Positions 16,901 through 31,900 are shown, counted from the stretch's first letter. The stretch is DNA of 42,435 nucleotides from Magnetococcales bacterium (GCA_002753515.1 PEAK01000035.1:1-42435), one strand, 5' to 3'. Notes: generated from the letters alone by a model not told the origin. Numbers and translations: made by a program.

Positions 16901-19900
16901 CCGCATCCACATCGGTCACCGTCAAGGTTCCAGCCGCGTTTAAAGTACCATCCTCGGTCACCGCCCCGGCGAATTCTCCGCCAAGGGTAGGTGTATCTTC
17001 AGCCCCGGTCACATTGACGGTGAAATCGGTAGTCACCGTTGTCACACCATCGCCTACGCTCAACGTAAAGGTATCCACCGCATCGGCAGTCAGGGCATTG
17101 ACCTTGGCCGCATCGGGGACATAGGTCAGCGCACCCGTTTCCAGATCGACGCTCAACGCCCCATAATTGCCAGTCTTGTTCGCCACCCCATCGGTCACCG
17201 TCCCCCCGGAAATACCATAAGTGATCACCTGCCCCGTATCGGCATCGGTGGCCGTCAAGGTACGGGTAATGGTGTCAAACGTATCGTCTGCCGACGTATC
17301 CACAAGCGTCGCACCGGTCACCGCGGTCAGTTGCGGCAAATCGTTGACCCCGTTCACGGCAATTGTGATCGTCGTCTCGCTCCCATCGCTGGTCTCGACC
17401 GAAAACACCTCGCTGGGTGTCTCCCCGGCTTCCAAGGCTTGTGTCGCCTGGGACGTGTTGTCCAAGGTGTACGTCCAACTGCCGTTGGTCTGCATCACCA
17501 GAGAACCATACGTCCCCGCCAAGGTAGCCGCCACAAACGTTGCCTGGCCACCATCCAGCGCCGGAAAGGAAATATTACCGGTAGCCGTCAACGTCCCATC
17601 CTCACTCACGCTCCCCACCCCGGTGATCGTTCCGGTCGCACTGCCCGTCGAACCACTGGAGCCACCCGAACTCGAACCGCCTGATGATGAAGAGCCACCG
17701 GAAGAACCACCCGAACTCGAACCGCCTGAAGAACCTCCTGAAGAGCCACCCGAACTCGAACCACCCGATGATGCCTGCCCTTTGACCAATTTCAGGTCGG
17801 TGATCCCCATCTCGTTGTATTCGCCCAACATCACCACACTGATGATTTTGTTGACCGGATCAACCGTGCCACTCCCTGGCACGACAAAATGGTTCGTTCC
17901 GACGCTTCCCGACAGGGTATCCACCCCCGGCCCCCCGAAGATGATATTGGTACCGGCATTGCCAACAGTGATTGTATCCACGGCCACCGTGGGATCGACG
18001 GTATCGCTACCCGTGGTTTGCACCAAGATGGGTTGTCCCAATTGGGCACTGCCACTGGAGGTCTCGAAATTGACCTGGGCATTGTCCCCCGCCACCACGC
18101 GGATGACGTTGTCGGCACCACTGGCGGTCAAGGTGTCGTTACCCAAGCCACCCATGAGATACACTTCCCCGGCACCCAGATTGACGATATCCTTGCCGCC
18201 GGCGCTGGGTGCCGTGCTACCGATCTGCTGCAAACGTCCACTACCCGCAGGATCAAAAGAGATCGATCCGGCATCGCCAAACACAATGTTGCGATCTCCC
18301 GCCTGGGTACTGGTGTCGATACGGTCATCCCCCACCCCACCGGCCACCAGTTTGATTCCCGAACCGATACGGATGCTATCGTTACCCCCGGTGGTCGGTT
18401 GCAACACGTCGAAGAAGATGGACTGACCAAACAAATTGCTGGCGTCTGGACTGGTGCGCCGATAGTCCAGGTTATCGCCACCCACCACATCGATACTCCG
18501 GGTGACCCCGAAGATATTGATGGTATCGGCACCCATTCCCCCCGCCACCACATTCAAGTCGGTCAACGGACTGCCACTGGGGGCCGACCCCGCCATGACC
18601 ACGGTCAACGTATCCGCGCCACCGGTTGAAGAATCGGCATCCGCCGTTGCAAAGGCGGTCATGCGCCCATTGGTATCGAAGTTGATGGTCGCGTTGTCCC
18701 CCGCCACCGCCCGTTCCATGGCCACCACGCCATCGCCCGCCTGCGATTGCAGATTGATGCTATCGGCACCAAAGCCACCAACGACAATCTGGTTGCCGTC
18801 CGTACTGCCCACCGCGCCCAGGTCAATCGTATCGTTACCCCCCTGAGCCGTGCCAATACTCGCCGCAGAAACCAATACGCCCGCAGTGTAGGTCACACGC
18901 GCCGAATCACCAAAAACAACACCCACCCCTTTACCAGCACGCAAGATATCCGCGCCCGCCCCACCCAGTAGCACATGATCCCCTGCCACTGTCTCGACGG
19001 TATCCCCGGCACCCTGATCCGGCAGCAGACTGACCACCGACAAACGCTGTCCCGTAATGCCCGTCGAACGTAAAATTTGACCGTTATCAGCCAGAATGGT
19101 CGATTTGATTATTTCCCCCGATATGCGGATGGTATCGGCACCCATTCCCCCGGCCACCACCACTTCCCCCATATCGCCGCTGATCCCGCCCACCGGGCCG
19201 ATACGCAGGGTATCGCCACCGCCGGTCACCCCGGTTTGATCGAGGGTCAACAGACTCGTCAGACTCGCCGCCTGGTCGGCCACCGTCGCCGTACCGGAAA
19301 ACAACAACTGGGCATTGTCCCCCGCCGCGATGCGAAATGCCGATTCGGTGGAATCCACCGCCAGGGTATCGATGCCATAACCGCCGATGAATGTAACATC
19401 CCCATCCCGAACCGAAACGCTGTCGTTACCACCGAACTGCGGCGACACGCTCTCCACCTTCAACAGGTTACCGCTGCCACCCAAGTCATAGGACAACTGC
19501 CCCGAATCCCCCAGAATGATCGAGCGCTCATCCTTGCCAGTTTCCCGGACCGTCACGGTATTGATGACATCCCCGGAAAACCCACCGGAGATAATCTTAT
19601 CGCCGCGACCGGTACGAATTTGGTCGGCACCACCCAGATTCGCCACCAAGCTGCCGATCAACAGGGGGGCGTACCCCAAAGCCTTGCGGTGCAATTCAGC
19701 ATTGTCACCGAACAATATATCCTGGCTGCGATAATCCTGACGCACCAGGATGTTATCCGCACCCATGCCACCCATGACCACCTGATAGCCCAAATCGGTA
19801 CCGGCTGCCACATCCGCCTTACCCAGGGTAATGGTGTCATCGCCGCCGGTCGCGGAAATGGCGTCCAGGGTGTAAAAGTCGCTGAGGCCCGCCTTGACGT

Positions 19901-22900
19901 CAAACGTGGCCCGGGCATTGTCCCCCGACACGTAACGCCCTGTGCGCCCCGGCTTTTCGCTGGAGGCCGCCCCGCTGGTGGTTGGAATACCGGTCACACT
20001 GTGCAACCCGGTGGCAAAAGCAATGCTCTGGGCAATGATTTCAATCACATCGGCACCGATACCCCCCATCGCCACGGTAAATCCTTCACCCAACGTGATG
20101 ATATCGGCACCACCCAGGGTGATGTCGGTGGCGTACATGTCGCGCAGCAGCCCGTTTTTCGCCACTTGGTCATAATCAAACTCGCCGTTGTCGCCAATGA
20201 CCAGATGGGTGCCGTCGCCAGCCAGGATTTGATCATTGGCCAACCCGCCAAGCACCACCTTGCCGCCATTCCCCGTAGCGATGATGTCGTCATTCCCCTT
20301 ATCGTTCACCTTGGTCATCGCCGATAGCATGACATTAGAAATGGCCTGACGATGAACCTCACCATTGTCGCCAATCACCAAATCTTCGCTCGAAGAGGTC
20401 CCCACCACCAATTTATTTGTGACGGTATTTTTGTAGGCCCCGGCAATGTAAATTTCATCCTTGCCCATGCCGCCAAGAATGAAGTCGGTCCCCAAAACAT
20501 CCGCCGAGGTGGCCGTCGGCCCGACGATGATGATGTCGTTCCCACCCGTCTCCACCACGGTATCGGTCGTTGTCATATCGGTCATGTGACCGTTGGTATC
20601 AAAGTCGATCTGACCGTTGTCGCCGATGATCAAACGCGTGGAATTGCTGGTCGTGGTCACGGTGATGGTGTCGGAACCGAAACCACCGATGATGGTCTTA
20701 TCCCCGTTGGAAGTCTGGATCAGGTCGTTGCCACCCTTGTCCAACTGGGTGCTGATCACCTGCAAGCGGTTTTGCAACACCACATCGGGAGTGGTCACCT
20801 GATTGGTGATGGTACCATTATCTCCCAGGATCACATCGACACTGGTGGCCGCGTTGGGGGTGATCACACCACTGACACTGTTCAGGCTCGCCGCCACCAA
20901 TACCGTGTCCGCACCCATGCCGGCGATGATGAAATTATGGCCCAGATCCTGACTCGTCGCCGTGGGGGCGATGATGATCACATCGTTGTCCCCGGTCGTG
21001 GTCACCGTATCCAACGATGTCATCAGGTGCAACCCGCCGACCGTATTGAAATCCAACTCGCCGTTGTCACCCACCACCTGACGGATCGATGTCGAGGTCG
21101 TCGTCACCGTGATCGCATCCTGACCATAGCCACCAATGATGGTCTTATCCCCATTGGAAGTCTGAATCAGGTCGTTGCCACCCTTGTCCAACTGGGTGCT
21201 GATCACCTGTTGCCGATATTGCAACACCACATCCGGGGTGGTGACATTATTGGTAATCGTACCATTATCCCCCAAAATCACATCAACGCTGGTGGCCGCA
21301 TTGGGGGTGATCACCCCAGTGACGCTGTCCAGGCTCGCCGCCACCAATACCTTGTCCGCACCCATGCCGGCGATGATGAAATTAGTGCCCAGATCCTGAC
21401 TCGTCGCCGTGGGGGCGATGATGATCACATCGTTATCCCCGGTCGTGGTCACCGTATCCAGCGACGTCATCAGGTGCAACCCGCCGACCGTATTGAAATC
21501 CAACTCGCCGTTATCACCCACCACCTGACGAATCGATGTCGAGGTCGTCGTCACCGTGATCGCATCCTGACCATAGCCGCCAATGATGGTCTTGTCGCCA
21601 TTGGCAGTCTGAATCAGGTCGTTGCCACCCTTGTCCAACTGGGTGCTGATCACCTGTTGCCGATATTGCAACACCACATCGGGTGTTGTCACATTGTTGG
21701 TAATCGTACCATTATCCCCCAAAATCACATCGACACTGGTGGCCGCGTTGGGGGTGATCACACCGCTGACGCTGTCCAGGCTCGCCGCCACCAACACCTT
21801 GTCCGCACCCATGCCGGCGATGATGAAATTATGGCCCAAATCCTGACTCGTCGCCGTGGGGGCGATAATGATCACATCATTATCCCCGGTCGTGGTCACC
21901 GTATCCAGCGATGTCATCAGGTGCAAACCACCAACACTATTAAAATCCAACTCACCATTGTCGCCCACCACATGGCGGATCGATGTCGAGGTCGTCGTCA
22001 CCGTGATCGCATCCTGCGCGTAACCACCAATGATGGTCTTATCCCCATTGGAAGTTTGGATCAGGTCGTTGCCACCCTTGTCCAACTGGGTGCTGATCAC
22101 CTGTTGCAAAAATTGATAGACGACATCGGGCGCAGTCACATTGTTGGTGATGGTACCATTATCCCCCAAAATCACGTCGACGCTGGTGGCCGCATTGGGG
22201 GTGATCACACCGCTGACACTGTTCAGGCTCGCCGCCACCAACACTTTGTCCGCACCCATGCCGGCAATGATGAAGTTATGCCCCAAATCCTGGGTCGTCG
22301 CGCTGGGGGCGATGGTGATCACATCATTATCCCCGGTCGTGGTCACCGTATCCAACGATGTCATGGCATGCACGCCACCCACGGTATTGTAATCAATCTG
22401 GCCGTTGTCCCCCACCACCTGCCGCAACGAATTGGAAATGGTTGTCACCGTGATGGTGTCCTGACCAAATCCCCCGACAATGGTTTTATCCCCATTGGCC
22501 GTCTGAATCAGATCATTGCCCCCCTGATCCAACTCGGTGCTGACAACTTTCTTTAAAATGTTGAATGTGGTCGCCGATACCGAATCCCAACGATCAATTT
22601 CGCCATTGTCCGCCAAAATCACATCGGTGCTGTTGGCCGCCCCGGAGGTTATCACCCCGGTTGTGGCATCCAGACCGGCGGAAACCATCACCTTGTCCGA
22701 TCCCACCCCGGCAATGACATAGTTGATCCCCAAATAGCGCGCGATCAGGTCATTGGGACTGCCCACGGTGATGGTATCGTCGCCACCGCTGGCATTCACC
22801 AGATCCAGACTTTTAAACGTCACCACACCACCGTTGACATCGGTATCAATCCGGGCATGATCGCCGGCGATAAAGCGGAAATTGCCCCCCGTGGAACTGC

Positions 22901-25900
22901 CGGCAGTATAGGTGATAGCATCCTTTCCGGCACCGCCAAAGACGATCCCGGAACCACTCCCCAGGGTCACCGTGTCATCGCTACCAATACCTCCCGTCTC
23001 CGCCACCGGGGCCTCGATGAAATCCAACAGATGACTGCGCCCCGAATTGATGGCAAATGTCACCTTGATGGATCCATTGACCGATACTTCCGTGGTCTTG
23101 AACTGGATCGTACCATTATCGGTCAACACGATGTTGGTGCTGCTGGCGGCATCCATGCCAGTGATGATGTCGCGCCCACTGCCCGCCACCACCAGATTGC
23201 TGCCACTCCCCAGATTGATCGTATCGCCGCCACCCCCCTTGCTGCCAAAACTGGTGGCCGACAGGGCGGTGCGATAGTTGAAATCCACTTCGATCTTCCC
23301 CAGATCCGCCATGATGGTATCGTTGCCTTCGCCGCTGCCACCGACATTGATCTGGTCCCCGCCCAACGACCCCATGATGATGTCGTTGCCGCTGCCCCCC
23401 TTGAGAGTCTGCCTGCCGTTGATCGTCAGGTTCTTGCTTTCCAGCGTTTGCCCCTTCCAAATCCAGTTGCGACTCGCCAAACCAAATTCGGGCATCCCCG
23501 CCATCTGCAGGGTCAAATAATCGGTAACATTCTGTAAGTTGCCAACTGCCGACTGACCGCTCAGTAGATTCTTGTAAGTGACAAAGGTATCGGCCACGAT
23601 AAGATCGTGAGCCGCCTTGCCTTCGAGAAAATCGGTGCCATCGTTGCCGACGATCATGTTGTTGCGGCCATCGCCCGACAGGTAATCCCCGTCAGAACCG
23701 CCGAAAATATTGTGGAATCCCCGTACCGTGATATTGGTTTCCCCGGCGCTGCCGAAGGCGCTGGCCCCCTCCTCATCCACGGTGACCGTGGTGGTATATT
23801 CGGAAAAGTCGATGGTATTGCGGGCATTGGCCACCTCATTACCCGAAGCTTCGTGGTACAATCCCCCCTCGGTATCGCCCACCAGCGAACCACTCACCGA
23901 TGCCCCATCGCGGATACGGAAGACATCGCTCCCCTGACCGCCGATGATGTTTTCGATCCCCGTAAATTTAAACCCCCAGCCCGTGTTATCCCCCGCCGCC
24001 AGCAAGTCGGCATGGGCACTGGCATCAAAGGTGTTCTGCTGCTTGCCACTGGCACTTCCCTTGACCCACCCCGCATTGCTACCCGTCAGGGTGAGCAATA
24101 AATTGGCGGAATCACCAGAAAAATCGAGGATATCCTTGCCGCTCCCACCTTTGACCACATCGATGCTCACCGTGGCATCCCAAACCGCCTGATTCGCCCC
24201 CCTTTTGGCGGTAAAATAGGCATCGTCGAAAGTCACCGCTGCCGATTGCGCGGTAAAGTCAAGGATATTGTTGCCGGTCCCATCATCGCTGATGGTCACC
24301 ATCCCCCAATCACCCAGAAAGCGATAAGTATCATTGCCCGTTCCACCCTTCATGGTGGTCGTCCCACCCCGGGCGATCAACAGGTCGTTGCCACCACCAC
24401 CTTCCAAGGTAGCGATACCGCTATCGGAACCGATCAATATATCGTTTCCCGATCCTCCTTTCAGGATATCGGTCCCCGCCCCGGCGATGAACAACACCGG
24501 AATATCCAAAGCAGAGGCATCCATGGTGTCGTCCCCTGCCCCACCAAACGCCTTGACACGGCTCACTCCGGCAAATGTCTTGAGATAGGTCTGGCCATTG
24601 GGAAGCACGGCGCTGATATCGACCAGGCCACCACTTCCCGTCAAGGTAAAGGATTCATTGGCATCCGTTGTATCGCGACGGAGCCGATCCTTGGCCCCCT
24701 TGGCGATGGCATCCTGACCATCGATGCCGTCAACGTTCGATCCCATGTGCAACGTCAGCACCGAACCATCCATGGATCCCAGAACCGGCTTTTTCGCCGC
24801 CGGGTCGTGGTCCCAGGTGAACAGCGTCACATCCATGAAGGTCCATTCCCACACCCGCACCCAGTCGAAAATGACATTCACGTCCACATAGGCGGCAATA
24901 TAGGCGGAACCACGCAGATGCATCTGCACCAAATCCAGGGGATCTTCCGATACGGCGGCGATAATCTCCGAGGCCCGCATCTTGCCATCGTTATTAACAT
25001 CGTACAGATCCAGGGTCCCAGTGAGCTTGATGCCACCCTCCACACCCCCGCGAACAATGAAGACATTGAGTTCCGCAAAGGCGAACAACTTGGCCTCCAG
25101 GGTGATTTCTGGATTATCGACGCCGTTGACGATATTGTCGCTGACATAAAACCCATCGAGAATATCGATCGCGTTGTGACTGTCGAAAAATTTCCCGATG
25201 CCGTAGGTGTCGAATCCCAACGTCAAGGCCACCTTGATGTCGATACTGCCGCCCAAACCGACATACAACGGCGGATAGATCGGGAAGGAAACCCGGAAAC
25301 CCACATGCAGATTCAAATTATTCGGGGTAAAGGTCACCAGATCCGCCGGTTCCCCGGTCAACAGGGCGATCACCGACCCGACCGTGTCGTCAAGGATGGG
25401 AAATTTCAGCGCACTCCCCGGCTTTTTCAGACGATCCTTGAAATCGGCAAAGGCTTGTTTTGGCGAAACGGTCTGTTGTCCCGGCATGTCGATGTCGGGC
25501 AAGTCAATGTTAATGTCCGGCAAGGAGGGCAAGCCGGGCAAACCAAAATCAAAGTTAAAATCAAAATCAGGCAACAGATCGGCCAAACTAATGCTGGGGA
25601 GCCAAATGTCCGGCATCTGCACGGTGATGGTCTTGCTGCTGTCCACCAGAGCCGACAGCAATCCCTCCTGGTCGGAAATAATACTGGACCAGCCCAAGGA
25701 AGTCGTATCCGTTTGCTTCCAAAGATACTCCTTGCCCAACCCGATCCAATGCACCGTTGGCCATTTCACCTGGATCTGCGGCAAAAACGCCGGAATGCTC
25801 GGCAATGGAATGGTCGGGTTGATGGACACCCCCAGATCAATCACCTTAACCGAGTTGGGATCGACGAATCCCTGCAAGGCCGTGGGCCAGTTCAACACCA

Positions 25901-28900
25901 CCTCGTCACCACCAATCCAGGTCCAGGTTTTGCTGCCGATGGTCCAGGTGAGGGTGGGCAATTTCACCTTCAGCACCGGCAAAATTTGCGTGTTGATGGA
26001 GATGTTGGGCACGGTCACCGATATATCGAAGCGCGGCGCAAAGTTGCCCGACAAAATATCCGACAGATACAATTCCGGCCAACCCGCCTTGATGTTCAAG
26101 GTAATATCGCCCACCAAATCGGAGATGTGAATGTCGACTGGTGTGATATCAATATAGGGGGCCGGCACCTTCACATCGGCGTTCAAGGCAAAATCAAACT
26201 GCAACGGCGGCGTATTGCCCTTGAACACGTTCAACAGGGTCGTATCCTGCTTCCAGCCCACTCCCGCATAGAGACTGAATTGCAAATTGTCCTGGTCAAT
26301 CTTGACATTGGTCAATTTTTTATAGGGCAGGGGTACCGGGATATCGATATTGGGCAGACCCGGAATGGTCGGCAATGCCGACAGATTGAGCTTGCGATCC
26401 TTGGTGCCGCTGATGACGAACGCCTGCGTTACCGGGATCAGCATACCCGCCGTATCGGTGGGCAGATGATTGATCACATCCACCATGTTGACCATGGCAA
26501 CGATAAAATCAATCTGCGAAATACCGCCAAACATGGCCGACATGTCCGAGGCCAAATCCACCACCGAATAATCACGTCCCATCAAGTCGGACAAACCGGG
26601 TATCGGTGTTGTCAAGGCATCGATCACCGGCTGGATGGGTTCGGTCACGTTTTGGATCAAACCCACAATGGGATTCAAGAATTTGGTGAAGAAAGTCCCG
26701 ACATCCAGATAAACATCGGTCATCCATAGATTGGGAGTACCGACATGGAACAGATTGTCATATCCAGACGAGAAAAACTTTTCTATTTTCTGAATGTTTT
26801 CATTCTTATTGCTCTTTTGGTAGGTCATATGGAAATCGCCCATGATCTTCGGCAAATAACCATCCCCACCAATCGAAAGTCCCAATTCCATGTGCAGATT
26901 GACCTGCGCCTTGGCTTCCCATTCCACGGCAACCAGGTCCGACAGCTTGGCGGTACGGAAATCGTTGAACGTCAACCGCCCATTGGTCAACATTGACAAC
27001 GCCGAAATACCGAACAACCCTTTGTCTTTCAAGTCCACGGCCAGCTTCAACTGCAAGCGGGTACGGGAACCTTCCGCCCCCGTCTCACCATCAAACAAGG
27101 TCGTACTGCGGCCATAAGTGGCCGATTGCGTCCCCTGCAACCGACCCATGGAATCGGTGCCACTACCCCAAATGCCGGTATCGTTGTCCCGGATCCAACC
27201 ATCCCAGTTGTCGGTCAAGACCCCTTGCAGAACCAACAATTGTCCACTCAGCCGCGCCGGTCCACCACCGCTTCCCGGTGCCAGGAACACATCAATCTGC
27301 GCCTGAATTTCCTTGACCGCCGGTGTAAAGGTCGGTTTGCCCACCAGCCACAGATTGTCAATATGCACATCGTGATAATTGTTCTTCACCCCAGTGGCGA
27401 CCCCGGGATGAGCCGCATCATAAGCAGTGACCTCGCCAATACCGGCGGTGCCGGGCATGTTGGTAATCAGATAAAAGCCATCCTTGATATCGATGCCAAA
27501 TCCAAGGTACGCGTTCCAATTCAGCTTCAGTTGAATCCCCCCATCCAGGTTCAACTTCAACCCGGGCACACCGATATCGAAACCCAGATTCAGGCTCGGT
27601 GTATAGGTTTGCCCCAAATGCATACGGAATTGAATCGCCGTACTTTGCGCCAGGGCCACCTGGGTCCCGATCTCTTCCGCCTTTTCCTTTACCGCCGCCT
27701 TCAATTCCGCCAAAGTAGCGGACACCACCACGGCATTGGGATCGCTCTGCCGCGCCAGCATGGTCGCCTTGTAATCCGCCTGCAACGCCCCCACCGAAGG
27801 GGTAAAACTCGACAAGACATCAGGTAATACCGCCGCCGTCACCCCGGCACCAAACACATCCCGCAACAAACTTTGATAGTTGTAGCCACTGGCCACCTTG
27901 TCGGCAATGAAAGTGACGACATTGGTCAGGGAGTCAAAGAAACTCTTGTCATGCCCGGTGCTTTGGACAAGCTGAAATATGTCGGATGCTGTCGCCGCCA
28001 TGCTGTCGATGGAGCCGGAAATATCGTCCAATATTTTCCTGATGCTCGAATCAAGAACCACTTCTCCCGCTTGGCCGATATAACACTGTGTTCCATCGGC
28101 ATGGAGGATCGGATCACCGAGACTATCCAGTCTGGGCACATTCGCACCCGAAGTCACCCAGGCGGTACGCTGCCCCGGCAAAATCGCCGGTACTGGCGAC
28201 GATTGCGTCACCCCCAGATATTCGGCCAGGGCTGGATCTATCTTTGGCGTCCCCGTGCCAGCGATATACTCCACGACGATATCGTCGGGGGTGATCAATC
28301 CATCGCTATTGTAATCCTGCATAAAATTAAGAAACGGATTGGCGCTGACCTCGTTGGCCTCAATAATAAAATTATTATTATCGTCCGTGGTCAACAAATT
28401 AAACATGTACATGCGCAGGGTATTGTCCAAGCCGCCGTACACCTCGATGGCGGATGAGAGCGCATCTTTGATGGACTTGACGACGTTATGACGCAAATCA
28501 GCCACAAACTGGGTGGCCGACTTCAGTTGATCACCAATGATGGGCAACGACAACACATCACTGAAGGCATCCAAACCTTTTTGAATGGTCTCCAATACCT
28601 TGTCCACGGTATTGACAATGATCGTGGGATCGCGCAATAAAAACAACAACGGTCCATTGACAACCTTGGTCTCCCCTTCGCACTGCGCCCCGATGGCATG
28701 TTCCATCACCACGGTCAATTCCGTCTGCCAATAGGCGATGTCGGGGACGATCAAGCTGATATCGAAGCCGGTACTGGGAGCATTGGCCTGCGGACCAGCG
28801 GCGAACATGGTGGGCGGTGTCGAGGAGGAAACCGCTGACCCCGCCGTGGTCGCCCCGGCCCCCGCCGACGAGGAATAAAACGGGTTCAAATCCACCGTCG

Positions 28901-31900
28901 ACAACCCGGATTCATCTTCCGAATCCACCGGTGCCCCCTCGGGGGTCGTCACCGCCACCCCATTACCGCTGCTGGGACGTTCCGGTAATGCCGACTGCAC
29001 CACCTGGCTGGAAATGACCACGTCGCTGTTCAACGCCTCTGCCGTCCCCTGCAGCGTCAAGCCCGTCTTGCCTCCCATGGCGGCATACGTCGCCCCCAAA
29101 TGGTCAAAGTTCAGCTCCATCTTGCCCAGCGGCAGCGGATTGATAAAACCATCAATCTGCTGCATGGCCAACTGTCCCAGATCGTCGGAAACGGTCAGGG
29201 TCAACGGCAATGCCACCGCTGCCGAACCATCAAAAAACACCTCAAAGTTGGCATGTTTCAACTGCGTGAGGGTGGCGGAAGACATGCCATCCACTGCCCC
29301 GAGATAAAGCCGACCATCACTGGCGCCATCGGCAGCATCCGACAGCAAGGAAACACCGCTGCTGCCAGCCAGGTTCAGCGTTGCCGTCCCCCCCGTCACC
29401 CCCAGGCGATAAATCCCTTGATTGGACTCAAAACTCATCCCCGAGGCAATAACCGACAATTGATCCAAACGGGCAAAGGTTCCCGAATCCCCGGAAAGCC
29501 CCGCCGCGCCAGCGTCCACTCGATCGTACAAGAACAACTTCCCCTTGTTGGGACTGGCGCCATTCAGGTCGATACCCAACGCCAGATTGAAGGTCATGTC
29601 GGCGTAAAGCTGACATTTTGATGTCCCCTCGGTATCCTTCAACTCCCTGAGCGCCCCGATCAGCGCCACCAATTCCGCCTTGGCCGCGGTAGACAGCAAT
29701 CCCAGCAGGGCGGAATCATTGAATAACAGATCAAGCGGGACCGATTGGTTCAATACCACGCGGTAGGGAATGGTGATCTTCAACGCCTCCTGTCCCACCG
29801 TAGCATCATTCTCCAGAGTGATGACCCCCGGATCGATACCAAAAGCCGTCGCCAACGCCAAACGCAAATCCTTCAATCCCACGCTGTCCTGCGTTGCCAA
29901 TTGCGCATCAGCCTTGGCAAAACGACTGGAAAAATCAAAAACCTCCGAAACACTGCTCCCCAACACCGGCAACGCCCGCCCCAACTCGCCAAACGGACCC
30001 AGGGCACCCAAGTTACCCAATAAACCTTTCAGCAATCCCAGGTCCGTCTTGACCGAACTCCAGCTTATATCCTTGATGGGGGTCAACGTCCCCAGGCCGT
30101 CAGCGGGAACGACCACCGCCACCGTCACCGCATTGGTACCACTCAAGGCCTGCACCATGTTGCTGACATCGATGGTAATGGTCGTAATGGGATTCAAACC
30201 GCTCGCCGTCACCCCAGTGGGCGTCACGATGCTGATTCCGGAAAAAGTCAGTTTGGCGGTGGGCAGAGTTCCCACAACCTCACCTTGATTCAGAAAAACC
30301 AGGGGGGTGATGTAATCCCCTCCCAAGAGACGACCCTTGATGGCAAAATTTTTCAGCGTGATCTCTTTGGCTGTAACCACACCCGCTTTCAAGGTCAACA
30401 CCCCAGCGGTATTGCTCACCAGATCGGTAGCCGCAATCAGCGCGTCAATATTGGCTTGTACCACCGTATCAGTGGTGTTGCTGCGTGCAGAAGCCAATGC
30501 CGATTGAATGGCATCGGCAACCTGCCCCACAAGCTGATCCAACGAGGTGTTGGCGCTGGCCCGGCTGGTACGTACCAACACATCCACCGGCTGCGCCGAC
30601 CCCGTCACCGCCACCGACAACCGCAGATCGGTCAACAGGGTCCCGTTGGTGGCGTTATAGATCTGCGTCGGATTCGCCGCCAACGTCAAAGTGGTGGTCG
30701 GAGCGGCGAAGGTCAAAACATTCTTGGTCGCCCCCCCCGTACCGGTATTAGTAATGGTGACAAAAGTAAACCCCACATAGGGATCGCTCCCCAGCTTGGC
30801 CACCAACGCCGCATGAATCGCCTGATCCACATCCGCAGCCAAATCATTCACCGTTGTGTTGCCCAAAGTCGATGACCGGGTCACCACCACATCCAGTGGC
30901 AGGCTGCCCACCGTCACCGCCAGCCCCACATCCCGCAGCAACTGGCCATTGCTCTGATACGGCACCGAAGTTGCCGATGTCGTGGCACTGGTCTGCATGC
31001 TGCCGCCAATCCCCAACAACGCCTCTTGCGACGTTGCCGAATCAAACAACGCATTCAAACTGATCCGATCATGGGCCGCACCGTTCAAACCATTGCGTAA
31101 ATTGAAAGTTAAGCTTCCCTGATAATCGGCCCCCAGGGTGGTGAATGTCAGATCCAACATCCCCATGGTGGCCTGACCCGGTGCCGCCAACGTGGCGGGC
31201 GTGGCACCATTTTGGCCATGAATCACCCCGCTGTAACCACCACCAAGGATCGCATCCTGTAAAAAGACATAGGCCCCGGAAGTTTTGGCATACTGCCCCG
31301 GGGTAAACCCGAGTTCCGTCATCGCCTTGCTGTTGCCGTCGATAAGAATCTGCAACGTAGAGATCTTGGGGCTTAAGGTAACGATCTCCAATTGACCGTT
31401 GCGATAGATCGCCTGAACCACATCGCTCAACAGTGAAAATCCCTTGCCACCCGTCCCGAGGTAGGCATCACCCGCTACTGATATCCCTTGAAACGCCGTA
31501 TTGAGATCCGTTGCGAAATCGCTCGGTTTGGTATTGGCCACGTTGGGATTGATCGTTACCGAAATGGGTGTTGTTCCCGACTGGTCAAACTTGAGCTTGA
31601 AGGTCGCTGCAGCTGTGAGTTGACCAGTACTGGCCAGGGTGATTGGCTTCGGAGCCATGTAGGCGGAGGAGGTCGACTTGAACCCCAGTTGCGTCACCAA
31701 AGGATTACCCAGGAGCGAAAATGTCGGCAATAACGTTGCCTTGGATATCGGGGCGGTAACAGTCAACTGGAGCTGTCCCGACGCACTCAATCCAACCTTC
31801 ACCAAATCGCCCAGATGCGCGAATCCCAGATTTGCAAGCACCCCCCCACCCGTGACCGCTTGGGCATCGAATACCGCCTGGAACGAGGTCACCAACTGAG

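Noticed and set aside
20352-22556. Long plus-strand open frame (734 residues) opposite the repeat array
   Set aside because: It is antisense to the exact 447-bp repeats of the giant gene, repeats with the same period, is rich in His/Gly/Arg and matches no family. It is a by-product of GC-rich repetitive coding sequence.
20734-22968. CRISPR-like array
   Set aside because: The periodic repeats are 447 bp long, coding and in frame. There are no short repeat/spacer units.
24246-26729. Long plus-strand open frame (827 residues)
   Set aside because: Antisense to the giant gene, with His/Gln/Arg-rich composition typical of shadow frames and no plausible ribosome binding site or family match.
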